Source: UBA830 sp002295635 (lineage in GTDB: Bacteria > Pseudomonadota > Alphaproteobacteria > MPNO01 > UBA830). From it: DNA of 64,000 bases. The translations under genes were made by a program, and so were the position numbers. Shown here piece by piece: positions 51,027-61,016 of the stretch; the stretch's first letter is position 1; each line of letters starts with the position of its first letter. The stretch spans positions 62,001-126,000 of the forward strand of contig DBHK01000006.1 of NCBI GenBank assembly GCA_002295635.1, given 5' to 3'. The notes beneath the pieces are model-generated. The model saw nothing but the letters and a program-made list of their open reading frames with translations. It was not told the DNA's origin and ran no database searches.

Positions 51027-52470
51027 TCTCATCTCGGGAGATAAAATTAAGGTGACACTGACAGCCGATATTAGCGAATTAGATATAACCGGACTGACCG
51101 CCGACTCCCGCGACGTGCGGCCCGGGTTCCTGTTTGCAGCCTTGCCAGGTTTAACCGTCGATGGACGCAATTATATTAGTACCGCTATCGAAAAAGGTGC
51201 GGCCGCGGTTCTTGCTCCGGATGATACCGATCCGCCGGACGGCGCGGCCCTCATCAAAGCCGCGGACGCCCGTGCCACCCTCGCCCATATGGCTGCCGCT
51301 TTCTATCGCGGTCAGCCCGGAACAGTTGCTGCAGTGACCGGTACTAACGGCAAAACGTCAGTTGCGCATTTCACGAGTCAGATTTGGTCTAAAATTGGCA
51401 ATTGTGCCGTGAGTATCGGAACACTGGGCCTGCAGAGTCACGACGGCACCATTATGCGGAATCTTACTACACCTGAACCCGTGTCCCTGCATGAGAACCT
51501 GGCAAAATTAGATCGAGACGGTGTTACACACGCAGTACTTGAGGCGTCCAGTCATGGCCTCGACCAACATCGGATAGACGGCATCCGCCTGACGGCAGCA
51601 GCATTTACAAACCTGACACGCGATCATCTGGATTATCACGGTACGGCTGAGAATTACTTCACCGCAAAGGCGCGCTTGTTTGCGGAACTACTCCCGAGTG
51701 ACGGTGTTGCCGTGCTAAATGCAGACTCTCCTGATTCTGTCCTACTTTCGAAGCTATTCGGCGGTCGCACTCTTACCTACGGACGTGCTGGATCCGACTT
51801 CATCTTGCGCGACGCTGCCCACACGCCCCGAGGAACTTATGTCAAACTGACGATTATGGGACGTAATATCAACGTGGAACTCCCGCTAGCTGGCACATTT
51901 CAAATCCATAACGTCTTGTGCGCTGTGGGTCTCACTATAGGTTGCGGCGCCGACTGCGATACCGTCATTAATTGTTTAGATACACTGGAAAGTGTACCCG
52001 GTCGGATGCAACTTGCTGGCACGGTATCGGGTGGTAGCGTCTATATCGATTATGCTCATACGCCTGATGCATTGTTGAATGTCCTTACCGCTTTACGTCC
52101 CCATACAAAGGGACGGCTGATTTCCGTTGTCGGTTGCGGCGGGGACAGAGATCGCGGCAAACGCCCTGAAATGGGGAGTATTTCAGGGCGCCTAGCGGAC
52201 ATTACCATTGTCACGGACGACAACCCACGCTCGGAGGATGCTTCTCAGATAAGATCGGCAATTCTCGCAGCCGCACCGGGGGCTATGGAAATAGGAAACC
52301 GGTCAGATGCTATCCATGCGGCTATTTCAGAAATCACCAGCGGAGATGTGGTCCTAATAGCAGGTAAGGGTCACGAAACCGGCCAAATTGTCGGCGACAA
52401 GACCCTACCCTTTAACGACCTTGATATAGCGCAGACCGCTATAGATACTGCAGGAGGCAAACTGTCATGA
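51013..52470 (+). CDS. murE: UDP-MurNAc-tripeptide synthetase (meso-DAP-adding)
   Basis: A 485-residue Mur ligase adding the third stem residue. The P-loop is VTGTNGKTSVAHF, the carbamylated Lys lies in NYFTAKARLF, and DDNPRSED is the signature selecting meso-diaminopimelate, so the cell wall is the Gram-negative type. No Met occurs near the N-terminus, so TTG at 51013 is the start, with AGGGGCGG upstream. Both ends overlap neighbours (ftsI and murF). Confidence 0.97.
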   Translation: MQLIDLISGDKIKVTLTADISELDITGLTADSRDVRPGFLFAALPGLTVDGRNYISTAIEKGAAAVLAPDDTDPPDGAALIKAADARATLAHMAAAFYRGQPGTVAAVTGTNGKTSVAHFTSQIWSKIGNCAVSIGTLGLQSHDGTIMRNLTTPEPVSLHENLAKLDRDGVTHAVLEASSHGLDQHRIDGIRLTAAAFTNLTRDHLDYHGTAENYFTAKARLFAELLPSDGVAVLNADSPDSVLLSKLFGGRTLTYGRAGSDFILRDAAHTPRGTYVKLTIMGRNINVELPLAGTFQIHNVLCAVGLTIGCGADCDTVINCLDTLESVPGRMQLAGTVSGGSVYIDYAHTPDALLNVLTALRPHTKGRLISVVGCGGDRDRGKRPEMGSISGRLADITIVTDDNPRSEDASQIRSAILAAAPGAMEIGNRSDAIHAAISEITSGDVVLIAGKGHETGQIVGDKTLPFNDLDIAQTAIDTAGGKLS

Positions 52471-53876
52471 CTGGGGTTTTGTGGACCTCGGCAGAGGCCG
52501 CTACGGCCACCGGTGGTACCGCAACCTCAGATTGGGCCGCAACTGGTATCTCGATCGATACGCGAACTTTAGATGCCGGCGATCTTTTCATTGCACTAAC
52601 CGGCCCAAATTTCGACGGAAACGACTTCGTAAACAAGGCATTCGAAGCAGGTGCTTCTGCAGCGCTGGTTAAGCGGGGCGTCGCACTTGAAAGCCGACCT
52701 GGCTTGATTGCAGACGACACTTTACAGGCGATGGAATCCCTTGCTGTCGCCGCTCGGGCGAGATCCGATGCAAAAATTGCGGCCATCACGGGGAGTGTTG
52801 GAAAAACAGGGACCAAAGAGGCATTAGCCCATGTTCTTTCCAGCCAAGGCGAGGCGAGCTATAGCAGGGGTAATCTAAATAACCATTGGGGCGTGCCGCT
52901 TTCAGCGGCACAAATGCCGGCAAACACAAATTTTGGAATCTTTGAGATCGGCATGAATCGGGCGGGCGAGATCAAACCGCTTGTAGGTCTAATTAAACCG
53001 CATGTCGCCGTTATTACTGCAATTGCATCTGCGCACCGAGAATTTTTCGAATCGGTCGAAGGAATCGCTCGCGCCAAGGGAGAAATATTCTCCAGCATTG
53101 ATGGTGGAATCGCTGTCATAAGCCACGATACGGAGTATTTCTCATTGCTTTCCGATATGGCTTTGGATGCTGGTGCAGGGGAGATCGTCTCTTTCGGTCA
53201 GCATTCGGGCGCCGATATGCGCCTTATAGACTCTATGCCTGACACAACCGGTTGTTCTATCGATGCGCTCTGGCGCGGAGAACCGATCTCCTACAGGTTG
53301 GAACAACCCGGCATACACTGGGCCCATAACAGCCTTGCCGTGCTAGCCACCGCGGAGGCCTTGGGCGCAGATATGCAACGAGCTGCAAACGATCTTGCAA
53401 CCATACCTACCCTGCCAAGGCGTGGTGTCGTCCACATTATCCCTTGGGAAGAAGGTACAATCCGCCTAATCGATGACTCATATAACGCCAATCCGGAGTC
53501 CATGAATGCAGCTCTAATGACACTTGGGCTAATGCAACCGGAAGGTGGCCGCCGCGTTGCAATCATCGGTGACATGCTAGAATTGGGTGATACCTCCTAC
53601 GCAGCCCATGCAAGTCTCAAGGATTCGATCGAGAGGAACGGCGTCGATACAGTATTTTTAGTGGGCACCGAGATGACTGCGCTTGCCAACGAGCTTGATA
53701 GCAACCGGATCAGTGCAACTGCAGACACCGCAGCCGCACTAATGCCAGCGGTCATGTCAGGACTTAAGGCTGGCGACGTCGTCACTGTAAAGGCGTCAAA
53801 CGGTACCGGACTTAGTCAGATTGTGGATGCTCTAACAGAACCCGAAACTTTTCCTATCACCTCTAATAGAAACTGA
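52467..53876 (+). CDS. murF: UDP-MurNAc-pentapeptide synthetase (D-Ala-D-Ala-adding)
   Basis: A 469-residue Mur ligase that attaches D-Ala-D-Ala, the last cytoplasmic stem step. The P-loop ITGSVGKTGTKEALAHVL, the NLNNHWGVPLS segment, the FEIGMNRAGEIKPL region and the IDDSYNANPESMNAAL motif are characteristic. Its ATG overlaps the murE stop by 4 bases. Confidence 0.97.
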   Translation: MTGVLWTSAEAATATGGTATSDWAATGISIDTRTLDAGDLFIALTGPNFDGNDFVNKAFEAGASAALVKRGVALESRPGLIADDTLQAMESLAVAARARSDAKIAAITGSVGKTGTKEALAHVLSSQGEASYSRGNLNNHWGVPLSAAQMPANTNFGIFEIGMNRAGEIKPLVGLIKPHVAVITAIASAHREFFESVEGIARAKGEIFSSIDGGIAVISHDTEYFSLLSDMALDAGAGEIVSFGQHSGADMRLIDSMPDTTGCSIDALWRGEPISYRLEQPGIHWAHNSLAVLATAEALGADMQRAANDLATIPTLPRRGVVHIIPWEEGTIRLIDDSYNANPESMNAALMTLGLMQPEGGRRVAIIGDMLELGDTSYAAHASLKDSIERNGVDTVFLVGTEMTALANELDSNRISATADTAAALMPAVMSGLKAGDVVTVKASNGTGLSQIVDALTEPETFPITSNRN

Positions 53877-53894
53877 AGAAGGAGAACAAGAAGC

Positions 53895-54983
53895 ATGCTC
53901 TATAATCTCCTGTTCCCCTTTGCAGACGACGTCAGTATCTTCAATTTATTCCGCTATATAACTCTTCGTACTGGCGCTGCAACTGTCACCGCCCTTTTCG
54001 TCAGTTTTTTAGTTGGACCTGCGTTCATTCGGTGGCTGAAGAAAAAACAGGCTGAGGGTCAGCCAATACGGGAAGATGGTCCCCAATCGCACCTTGTTAC
54101 CAAAAAGGGTACTCCAACAATGGGCGGGGTACTGATATTATTTGCACTCGGCATTGCAACTCTATTGTGGGCTGATCTTACTAACCAGTATGTATGGGCG
54201 GTGTTACTGGTAACGCTCGGTTTCGGAGCAATCGGTTTTATCGACGACTACCAGAAACTGACAAAACGTTCTAGCGACGGACTACCCGGGCGCATAAAGC
54301 TTATTTTACAAATAATAATTGGAGGTGTCGCAACGATTTGGATTACGGTCATCTCTGACCCAGATCTTTCCCAAGGTCTCGCCATTCCTTTCGTTAAAGA
54401 CTTCCTAGTGCCACTAGGCTGGTTCTTCCTCCCATGGGCGATTATCGTCATGGTCGGGGCTTCCAACGCAGTGAATTTGACCGACGGTCTCGACGGTCTC
54501 GCTATTATGCCGGCGCTCATCGCGGCCGCGTGTTTCGCACTGATCGCATACGTGGCCGGTAACTTTGTATTCTCAAATTATCTGCAAATTCATTTCGTTC
54601 GTGGATCTGGCGAACTAGCTGTCTTCTGCGGCGCACTGGTAGGCGCGGGACTTGGGTTCCTGTGGTTTAACGCTCCGCCTGCGATGGTTTTTATGGGAGA
54701 CACCGGATCACTAGCTATCGGGGGGGCGCTGGGCGCGGTCGGGGTTGTGACAAAGCATGAAATCGTACTAGCCATCATAGGCGGCTTGTTCGTTCTGGAG
54801 ACCGTTTCTGTCATCGTCCAAGTAGTATCCTTCAAGCTCACCGGGAAGCGAATATTCCGAATGGCACCCCTTCACCACCATTTCGAGCAAAAAGGCTGGG
54901 CGGAACCAACCATCGTAATCCGCTTCTGGATCATCGCATCAATCCTCGCTCTCGCCGGTCTAGCAACGTTGAAGTTGAGATAG
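53895..54983 (+). CDS. mraY: Phospho-MurNAc-pentapeptide translocase
   Basis: A 362-residue polytopic enzyme making lipid I from undecaprenyl phosphate. Ten membrane segments are visible, with KKGTPTMGGVLIL, the Asp pair in GFIDDYQKLTKRSSDGLPGR, NAVNLTDGLDGLAIMP, VFMGDTGSLAIGG and MAPLHHHFEQKGW (the HHH motif). GAAGGAG lies upstream of ATG. It begins 18 bases after murF. Confidence 0.98.
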   Translation: MLYNLLFPFADDVSIFNLFRYITLRTGAATVTALFVSFLVGPAFIRWLKKKQAEGQPIREDGPQSHLVTKKGTPTMGGVLILFALGIATLLWADLTNQYVWAVLLVTLGFGAIGFIDDYQKLTKRSSDGLPGRIKLILQIIIGGVATIWITVISDPDLSQGLAIPFVKDFLVPLGWFFLPWAIIVMVGASNAVNLTDGLDGLAIMPALIAAACFALIAYVAGNFVFSNYLQIHFVRGSGELAVFCGALVGAGLGFLWFNAPPAMVFMGDTGSLAIGGALGAVGVVTKHEIVLAIIGGLFVLETVSVIVQVVSFKLTGKRIFRMAPLHHHFEQKGWAEPTIVIRFWIIASILALAGLATLKLR

Positions 54984-54993
54984 GCAGCCCCGA

Positions 54994-56376
54994 ATGATTC
55001 CAGTCACTTCCCGGCATTCTCAGAGTATCGCTGTTTTCGGGCTCGGCACGTCCGGACTTGCAACCGCATTAGCGCTTTCAGCCGGCGGAGCAATAGTATC
55101 GGCATGGGACGACAACCCAGATCGTCGCGCCGAGGCCTCGAATAAGAATATCGTGCTCACCGATCCTACGATGATGGACTGGTCAACGCAGGATGCACTC
55201 ATTCTCAGTCCAGGTGTGCCATTAATGCACCCTGCACCTCATCCGGCGATTACGGGAGCCCAAGCGGCCGGAAAACAGGTGATCGGCGATGTGGAGTTAT
55301 TATTCGAGAATGTAGCTAAGGCTAGGTTGATCGGGATTACCGGCACCAATGGGAAATCAACCACCTCGTCGCTGATACACCACGTTCTCCGGTCTGCAAA
55401 CGTCCCTGTCCAGATCGGCGGGAATTTTGGTCCACCCGCACTCGACCTCGAACCCATCAGGACGGATGATACACTTGTGCTCGAGCTATCTTCCTATCAG
55501 CTTGACCTAATTGAGACCGCTGCCTTCGACGTTGCGGTTTTCTTAAATCTGGCACCAGATCATCTCGATCGGCATAGGGATATGGAGGGATACGCGTCGG
55601 CGAAGAAACGCATATTTCAAAACCACCGTAAATCAAAGCAGACTGCGGTTATCGGTGTGGATGATATCCACGGCGTTACTGCGGCTGCGGAATTATCTGA
55701 AAGGGCAGCGTGGACGACCATCGAGGTGTCAGCCGAGCGGGTGCTCCCTAAGGGAGTATATGTAACTGAGGGCATCCTCACTGACCAAGACGGCTACCGC
55801 TACGATATCTCGAAGATCTCAACACTCCACGGACCCCACAATTGGCAAAATGCTGCTGCCGCTTGGGCTATCGCCCGCACGCTGGGCATTGCGCCTGATG
55901 TCATCGCAACCGCGTTCAAAAATTTTCCCGGCCTGCCACACCGTCTAGAAACCGTCGCCACTCTAGATGGCATCCGTTTCGTCAACGATTCGAAAGCGAC
56001 AAACAGCGAAGCCGCGTCCAAAGCATTGTCATCCTACGATCAGATATACTGGATCGCTGGCGGGGTGGCTAAAGATGGCAACCTAACGCCTTCGTTGGCA
56101 GACTTGGCCAGAGTACGGAAGGCTTACCTTATAGGGGATTCTGCCGCTGACCTTGGCGAAGAACTGGCGAAGTATGGTGTTTCTGTTTCAGAATCGGGCG
56201 ACCTAGCTACCGCGCTCAATGAGGCGAGGGCAGATGCCACCACCGACAAACTTAAAGGATCGGTTATTCTATTCTCGCCTGCTTGTGCCTCTTTTGATCA
56301 ATATCCTAATTTTGAGAAACGGGGCGATCATTTCCGGGAATTAGTAATGTCACTGACTGCGGAGGAAAGGGTATGA
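54994..56376 (+). CDS. murD: UDP-MurNAc-L-alanine:D-glutamate ligase
   Basis: A 460-residue Mur ligase adding D-glutamate. The N-terminal UDP-binding fold begins SIAVFGLGTSGLATALAL, the P-loop is ITGTNGKSTTSSLIHHVL, ELSSYQLDLI and FLNLAPDHLDRH follow, and FVNDSKATNSEAA is the C-terminal domain motif. The stop overlaps the ftsW start by 4 bases. Confidence 0.97.
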   Translation: MIPVTSRHSQSIAVFGLGTSGLATALALSAGGAIVSAWDDNPDRRAEASNKNIVLTDPTMMDWSTQDALILSPGVPLMHPAPHPAITGAQAAGKQVIGDVELLFENVAKARLIGITGTNGKSTTSSLIHHVLRSANVPVQIGGNFGPPALDLEPIRTDDTLVLELSSYQLDLIETAAFDVAVFLNLAPDHLDRHRDMEGYASAKKRIFQNHRKSKQTAVIGVDDIHGVTAAAELSERAAWTTIEVSAERVLPKGVYVTEGILTDQDGYRYDISKISTLHGPHNWQNAAAAWAIARTLGIAPDVIATAFKNFPGLPHRLETVATLDGIRFVNDSKATNSEAASKALSSYDQIYWIAGGVAKDGNLTPSLADLARVRKAYLIGDSAADLGEELAKYGVSVSESGDLATALNEARADATTDKLKGSVILFSPACASFDQYPNFEKRGDHFRELVMSLTAEERV

Positions 56377-57497
56377 CCGTCTTCGCCCGTTCCGACACAT
56401 CAGTACTAGGTCGCTGGTGGTGGACAGTGGACCGGTGGACACTTACCGCAGTCTGCGCTCTTATCGCATTCGGAATTATCATGGCTTTGGCCGCGAGCCC
56501 CGCGGTGGCGGAACGCATTGGACTTGATTACTTTTATTTCGCGCGTCGCCAGCTACTTTATATCCCCGTTACTTTAGGTATCCTGGTGGCTACCTCCTTG
56601 TTGTCCCCCACCGGGGTGTTCCGCGTTGCAGTGGTTACACTGGCGATATTCACGATTCTTCTAGTGGCAACGTTTATAATGGGAACCGAAATCAAAGGTG
56701 CCCGCCGGTGGATCGAGATCGGACCCATCTCGCTCCAGCCGTCGGAATTCCTTAAGCCCACTTTCGCAGTTGTAGCGGCTTGGCTTCTTGGATCAGCTAG
56801 GACCGGGGACGTCGCGCATGGGAATCTATTATCAATAGCCGCGTTGGGTACCCTAGTTGGATTACTTCTGCTGCAACCCGATGTAGGAATGGCAGTTGTT
56901 ATCTCCTCAGTATGGTCCACACAATTCTTTCTCGCCGGTCTGCCACTTTACTGGGCAGTACTTATTTTATTGGGAGGCTTAGGCGCGATAGCTGCAGCAT
57001 ATTTCTTCTTGGCCCATGTTTCCAGCCGCATTGACCGCTTTCTCGACCCATCATCTGGCGACAGCTACCAAATCGATCGCTCACTTGAGGCTTTCATGAA
57101 CGGCGGCCTTTTCGGTCGCGGACCGGGTGAGGGAACCGTCAAGGAGGTTTTACCGGACGCCCATTCGGACTTTGTTTTTGCGGTCGCCGGAGAAGAATTT
57201 GGCCTTTTTATCTGCCTGATAATCGTTGGCCTATTTGCCTTCGTCGTCCTGCGCGGTTTTGCGAGGGCGCTACAGGAAACAGATCTATTCATTTTACTAG
57301 CGACTTCAGGGCTATTGGTCCAGTTTGGCTTGCAGGCTGTCATCAACATGAGTTCTACGTTGCGGTTGATGCCAACCAAAGGTATGACGCTGCCATTTGT
57401 TTCTTATGGTGGATCATCACTGATCGCGATGGGCCTCTGCATAGGGTTTCTGCTTGCCCTGACCCGCAAGCGCGTCGGCCCGGAGACACTAAGATGA
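56373..57497 (+). CDS. ftsW: Septal SEDS peptidoglycan glycosyltransferase FtsW
   Basis: A 374-residue polytopic SEDS protein polymerising lipid II at the division site with FtsI. Motifs include GARRWIEIGPISLQPSEFLK, LLLQPDVGMAVVI, DFVFAVAGEEFGLF and TLPFVSYGGSSLIAMGL. A second SEDS gene, rodA, is elsewhere in the window; the dcw location and the sequence favour FtsW here. Overlaps of 4 bases join it to murD and murG. Confidence 0.97.
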   Translation: MTVFARSDTSVLGRWWWTVDRWTLTAVCALIAFGIIMALAASPAVAERIGLDYFYFARRQLLYIPVTLGILVATSLLSPTGVFRVAVVTLAIFTILLVATFIMGTEIKGARRWIEIGPISLQPSEFLKPTFAVVAAWLLGSARTGDVAHGNLLSIAALGTLVGLLLLQPDVGMAVVISSVWSTQFFLAGLPLYWAVLILLGGLGAIAAAYFFLAHVSSRIDRFLDPSSGDSYQIDRSLEAFMNGGLFGRGPGEGTVKEVLPDAHSDFVFAVAGEEFGLFICLIIVGLFAFVVLRGFARALQETDLFILLATSGLLVQFGLQAVINMSSTLRLMPTKGMTLPFVSYGGSSLIAMGLCIGFLLALTRKRVGPETLR

Positions 57498-58648
57498 CTG
57501 GGGGTAGGCATGTTATGTTAGCCGCCGGTGGTACCGGCGGACACATTTCTCCCGCAATTTCTGTAGCGGAGTCACTCTTAGAACGCGGTTACACTGTTTC
57601 GATAATCACGGACTCTCGGGGCGTGAACCTCGGGATGTCTCTACCCGAAGTCAGAGTATACCGAATTAGTGCTTCGGGTTTCAGTGGCAATGTTATCGCG
57701 AAATCTAAAGCTATATCGTCTATTTGTATTGGTGTGTTTCAGGCACACCTTCTTATCAGGAATTACCGTCCTTGTTGTATAGTCGGATTTGGCGGATATC
57801 CGTCAGTTCCGACGATGCTCGCCGCAACGACGCGCCGCCTGCCGTCGGTTATCCACGAACAAAACGCCGTACTCGGCCGTGCTAATCGTTTGGTTGCCCG
57901 TTGGGTATCTCGAATCGCTACTTCGTTTACCGAAACAAGAGGAATAGCAACCGGAAATAAATCAAAGGTGGTCGTAACGGGGAACCCAGTCCGGCATGCT
58001 TTCGCGGACGTTCGAATGCTCCCCTACCCGCCAATCGGACAAAACGGTGGAGGAATAAAGGTTCTTGTTCTTGGCGGAAGCCTCGGTGCGACAGTTTTCA
58101 GTGACATCGTCCCCCGCGCGGTTGCTGAAATGCCAAGTTCTCTCCGACATCACTTTGCGATCGTTCAACAATGTCGTAAAGAAGATATTGACCAAACGCG
58201 CAAGATATATGAATCGGTCGGCATATCACCGGAACTCTCAACCTTTTTTGAAGACATTCACGAACGCATTGCCGCAGCTCATGTCGTTATCTCTCGGGCC
58301 GGCGCCTCGACCCTTGCCGAGCTAGCAGAAGCGGGTAGGCCCGCGATAGTAGTACCTTACCCGCTAGCACTCGACGATCACCAAACGGCGAACGCCCGCT
58401 TAGTCCACGATTGTGGAGCCGGATGGTTGATCCCACAAGAAAATTTCACACTAGAAGTTTTGTCTAGCCTCCTGAAAGGTTTCGTCAATCTCCCGAATAC
58501 CCTAACTAGCGCCGCAGAGGCAGCAAAATCTTTAGGGGGCCATAACGCAGCAAATGTCGTCGTGGACCAAGTGGAACAATTAAGCGGGTTACGACCGGGA
58601 GGTGGTGCCGGCGAGCCCCCCCGATCGGCAAGGAAGATCGCAGCATGA
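57494..58648 (+). CDS. murG: Lipid II synthase (GlcNAc transferase) MurG
   Basis: A 384-residue GT-B glycosyltransferase adding GlcNAc to lipid I at the inner face of the membrane. The N-terminal AAGGTGGHISPAISVAESL, VGFGGYPSVPTMLAA and VIHEQNAVLGRANR, and the C-terminal VLVLGGSLGATVFSDIVPRA and VISRAGASTLAELAEAGRPA are conserved. The C-terminal tail after residue 360 is longer than average. It overlaps both neighbours by 4 bases. Confidence 0.98.
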   Translation: MTGGRHVMLAAGGTGGHISPAISVAESLLERGYTVSIITDSRGVNLGMSLPEVRVYRISASGFSGNVIAKSKAISSICIGVFQAHLLIRNYRPCCIVGFGGYPSVPTMLAATTRRLPSVIHEQNAVLGRANRLVARWVSRIATSFTETRGIATGNKSKVVVTGNPVRHAFADVRMLPYPPIGQNGGGIKVLVLGGSLGATVFSDIVPRAVAEMPSSLRHHFAIVQQCRKEDIDQTRKIYESVGISPELSTFFEDIHERIAAAHVVISRAGASTLAELAEAGRPAIVVPYPLALDDHQTANARLVHDCGAGWLIPQENFTLEVLSSLLKGFVNLPNTLTSAAEAAKSLGGHNAANVVVDQVEQLSGLRPGGGAGEPPRSARKIAA

Positions 58649-60090
58649 CTGTTCTTCCCCTCAATATTGGCACAATTCATTTCGTTGGTATTGGTGGAAT
58701 CGGAATGAGTGGAATTGCCGAGATCCTGCATAACCTCAATTATTCTATTCAGGGAAGTGACATTGCGGATAATGCAAACGTGAGACGCCTCCGCCGCCTT
58801 GGGATCGACATTTCCGTCGGCCATGCCGCCGAAAATATTCGTGAGGCGGAAGTTGTCGTCATATCTTCTGCAGTCAAGCCAAACAACATAGAAATCTTGG
58901 AAGCGCGATCCCGCCTGATCCCAGTGGTTCCGCGAGCAGAAATGCTTGCAGAAATTATGCGGCTAAAGTGGGGAATTTCGGTTGCCGGTACACACGGGAA
59001 AACTACAACCACATCGATCATAGCTTCGATACTAGACGCTGGTCGGTTTGATCCCACCGTTATCAACGGCGGCATCATAAATGCTTACGGTACAAATGCC
59101 CGCCTAGGTAGCGGGGAATGGATCATCGTGGAAGCCGACGAATCCGATGGAACATTTACGAAGTTGCCTTCCACTATCGCAGTAGTGACAAATATCGATG
59201 CCGAGCACCTAGATTACTACGGAGATTTCGAGACCCTTAAGATCGCATTCGTCAAATTCGTCCAGAACATTCCGTTTTACGGATTTGCTACAATGTGTAT
59301 CGACGATGCCGAGGTACAAGCCTTGATACCTCAGGTTTCAGATCGACGGGTCATTACTTATGGTTTTAGCCCGCAGGCCGATTTTCGGGCAATAGACGTA
59401 TCGTCAAATCCTGCAGGTTCAAGCTTCACGGTTGTGGCTTCCAACAGAGGCGCGTCGCAATCCATTGAGCTCGGGCGGTTCGCCATGCCGATGGTTGGAG
59501 ATCATAATATCCGCAATACGCTGGCGGCGATCGCGATCGCTACAGAGATGGGTGTACACGCCGACGTGGTTCGCGAAGCTTTGGGGGATTTCAGTGGCGT
59601 CAAACGTCGGTTTACCCAAGCCGGTACAGTAAATGAGGTTACAATCATCGACGACTATGGGCACCACCCTGTCGAGATTTCAGCGGTTCTTGCCGCGGCG
59701 CGGACCAGTTCGCGCCGCAACGTTATCGCTGTTGTTCAGCCGCACCGCTACACGCGTCTTCGAGATCTGTTCGACGATTTCTGTACCTGTTTCAATGATG
59801 CAGATACCGTCATCGTCGCAGACATATACGCTGCCGGCGAGACGCCGATAGAGGGTTATGACCGAGACACCTTAATCGAAGGTATACGCAGCCGAGGACA
59901 TCGAAATGTTTTAGCATTGGAAAACGCCAACGCCCTACCCAAACTAATTTCCGAAATAGCACGCCCATACGATTATGTGATCTGTTTAGGGGCCGGCAAT
60001 ATTACGGCATGGGCTAACGATCTACCCGGCAAGCTGTCAGATTTCTGGCGCACGGATAATGAAGCAGCAACATCAGTGGGAGGTGTCTGA
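58645..60090 (+). CDS. murC: UDP-MurNAc:L-alanine ligase
   Basis: A 481-residue Mur ligase adding the first stem residue. HFVGIGGIGMSGIAEILHNL binds the nucleotide sugar, the P-loop is VAGTHGKTTTTSIIASIL, VEADESDGTF and DYGHHPVEISAVLAAAR follow, and VVQPHRYTRLRDL is near the C-terminal domain. It overlaps murG by 4 bases and murB by 1 base. Confidence 0.98.
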   Translation: MTVLPLNIGTIHFVGIGGIGMSGIAEILHNLNYSIQGSDIADNANVRRLRRLGIDISVGHAAENIREAEVVVISSAVKPNNIEILEARSRLIPVVPRAEMLAEIMRLKWGISVAGTHGKTTTTSIIASILDAGRFDPTVINGGIINAYGTNARLGSGEWIIVEADESDGTFTKLPSTIAVVTNIDAEHLDYYGDFETLKIAFVKFVQNIPFYGFATMCIDDAEVQALIPQVSDRRVITYGFSPQADFRAIDVSSNPAGSSFTVVASNRGASQSIELGRFAMPMVGDHNIRNTLAAIAIATEMGVHADVVREALGDFSGVKRRFTQAGTVNEVTIIDDYGHHPVEISAVLAAARTSSRRNVIAVVQPHRYTRLRDLFDDFCTCFNDADTVIVADIYAAGETPIEGYDRDTLIEGIRSRGHRNVLALENANALPKLISEIARPYDYVICLGAGNITAWANDLPGKLSDFWRTDNEAATSVGGV

Positions 60091-61016
60091 TGTTAGCCCG
60101 AGCGTCAACAGATCTCTTCGCATCCCTGCCCCCCACTCGCGGCGAGATTTCGATAAACGCTTCTTTAGCTGGCATCACTTGGTTTCGGACTGGCGGAACT
60201 GCAGAAGTCCTATTTCTCCCGGCTGATACCGACGATCTAAAGAGTTTCATCGAGTCTTTAGATAAGGAGATCGATATCACGGTTTTGGGTTTAGGTTCTA
60301 ACGCGTTGATTCGGGATGGCGGCGTGCCCGGAGTGGTCATACATCTTGGCAAAAATTTCGGAGAAGTCACGTTTGACGGGGATGACGTTATCGCGGGCGC
60401 CGGGGCGCTAGACGTAACGGTCTCCCGTTCGTGTCATGAGCGGCGGCTGGCCGGACTCGAATTTCTCAATGGTATACCGGGCATGATAGGCGGCGCGCTT
60501 CGGATGAATGCTGGCGCCTACGGGTCCGAAATCTCGGACGTTCTGATATCCGCAGAGGCCATGGATTCCTCTGGAAAGATACGTAAGTTATCGAAGTCCG
60601 ATTTCGGGTTTTCGTATCGACGCTGCTCGGTAGACGAAGACTGGATCTTCCTCTCCGCTCGCTTACGCGGGGTGCCTAGCGACCATGCAGCGATCGCCAA
60701 ACGGATGTCGCAAATCAAGGCCAGCCGAAAATCCACCCAACCAATCCAGGAACGAACCGGCGGTTCTACATTCAAAAATCCCCCCGACTCCCCCGCCTGG
60801 GAACTGATCGACGCAGCTGGTTGCCGTGGCCTTGTCGTCGGGGATGCCATGGTGTCCGAACAGCATTGTAATTTTCTGATAAATCGCGGAAACGCAACTG
60901 CCGCTGACCTAGAATGCCTGGGCGAAGAAGTCCGCCAACGGGTCAGGGCCCACTCGGGAATTTTGTTGGAATGGGAAATTCGGCTGATAGGCATCCCGGC
61001 GAAAGATGCATCATGA
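60090..61016 (+). CDS. murB: UDP-N-acetylenolpyruvoylglucosamine reductase
   Basis: A 308-residue FAD enzyme making UDP-MurNAc with NADPH. TWFRTGGTAEVLFLPADTDD and GLGSNALIRDGGVPGVVIHL bind FAD, LEFLNGIPGMIGGALRMNAGAYG is the core, and GSTFKNPPDSPAWELIDAAG carries the Ser involved in protonation. It lacks the Tyr-loop insert, so it is type II as in alphaproteobacteria. Its stop overlaps the ddl start (ATGA). Confidence 0.97.
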   Translation: MLARASTDLFASLPPTRGEISINASLAGITWFRTGGTAEVLFLPADTDDLKSFIESLDKEIDITVLGLGSNALIRDGGVPGVVIHLGKNFGEVTFDGDDVIAGAGALDVTVSRSCHERRLAGLEFLNGIPGMIGGALRMNAGAYGSEISDVLISAEAMDSSGKIRKLSKSDFGFSYRRCSVDEDWIFLSARLRGVPSDHAAIAKRMSQIKASRKSTQPIQERTGGSTFKNPPDSPAWELIDAAGCRGLVVGDAMVSEQHCNFLINRGNATAADLECLGEEVRQRVRAHSGILLEWEIRLIGIPAKDAS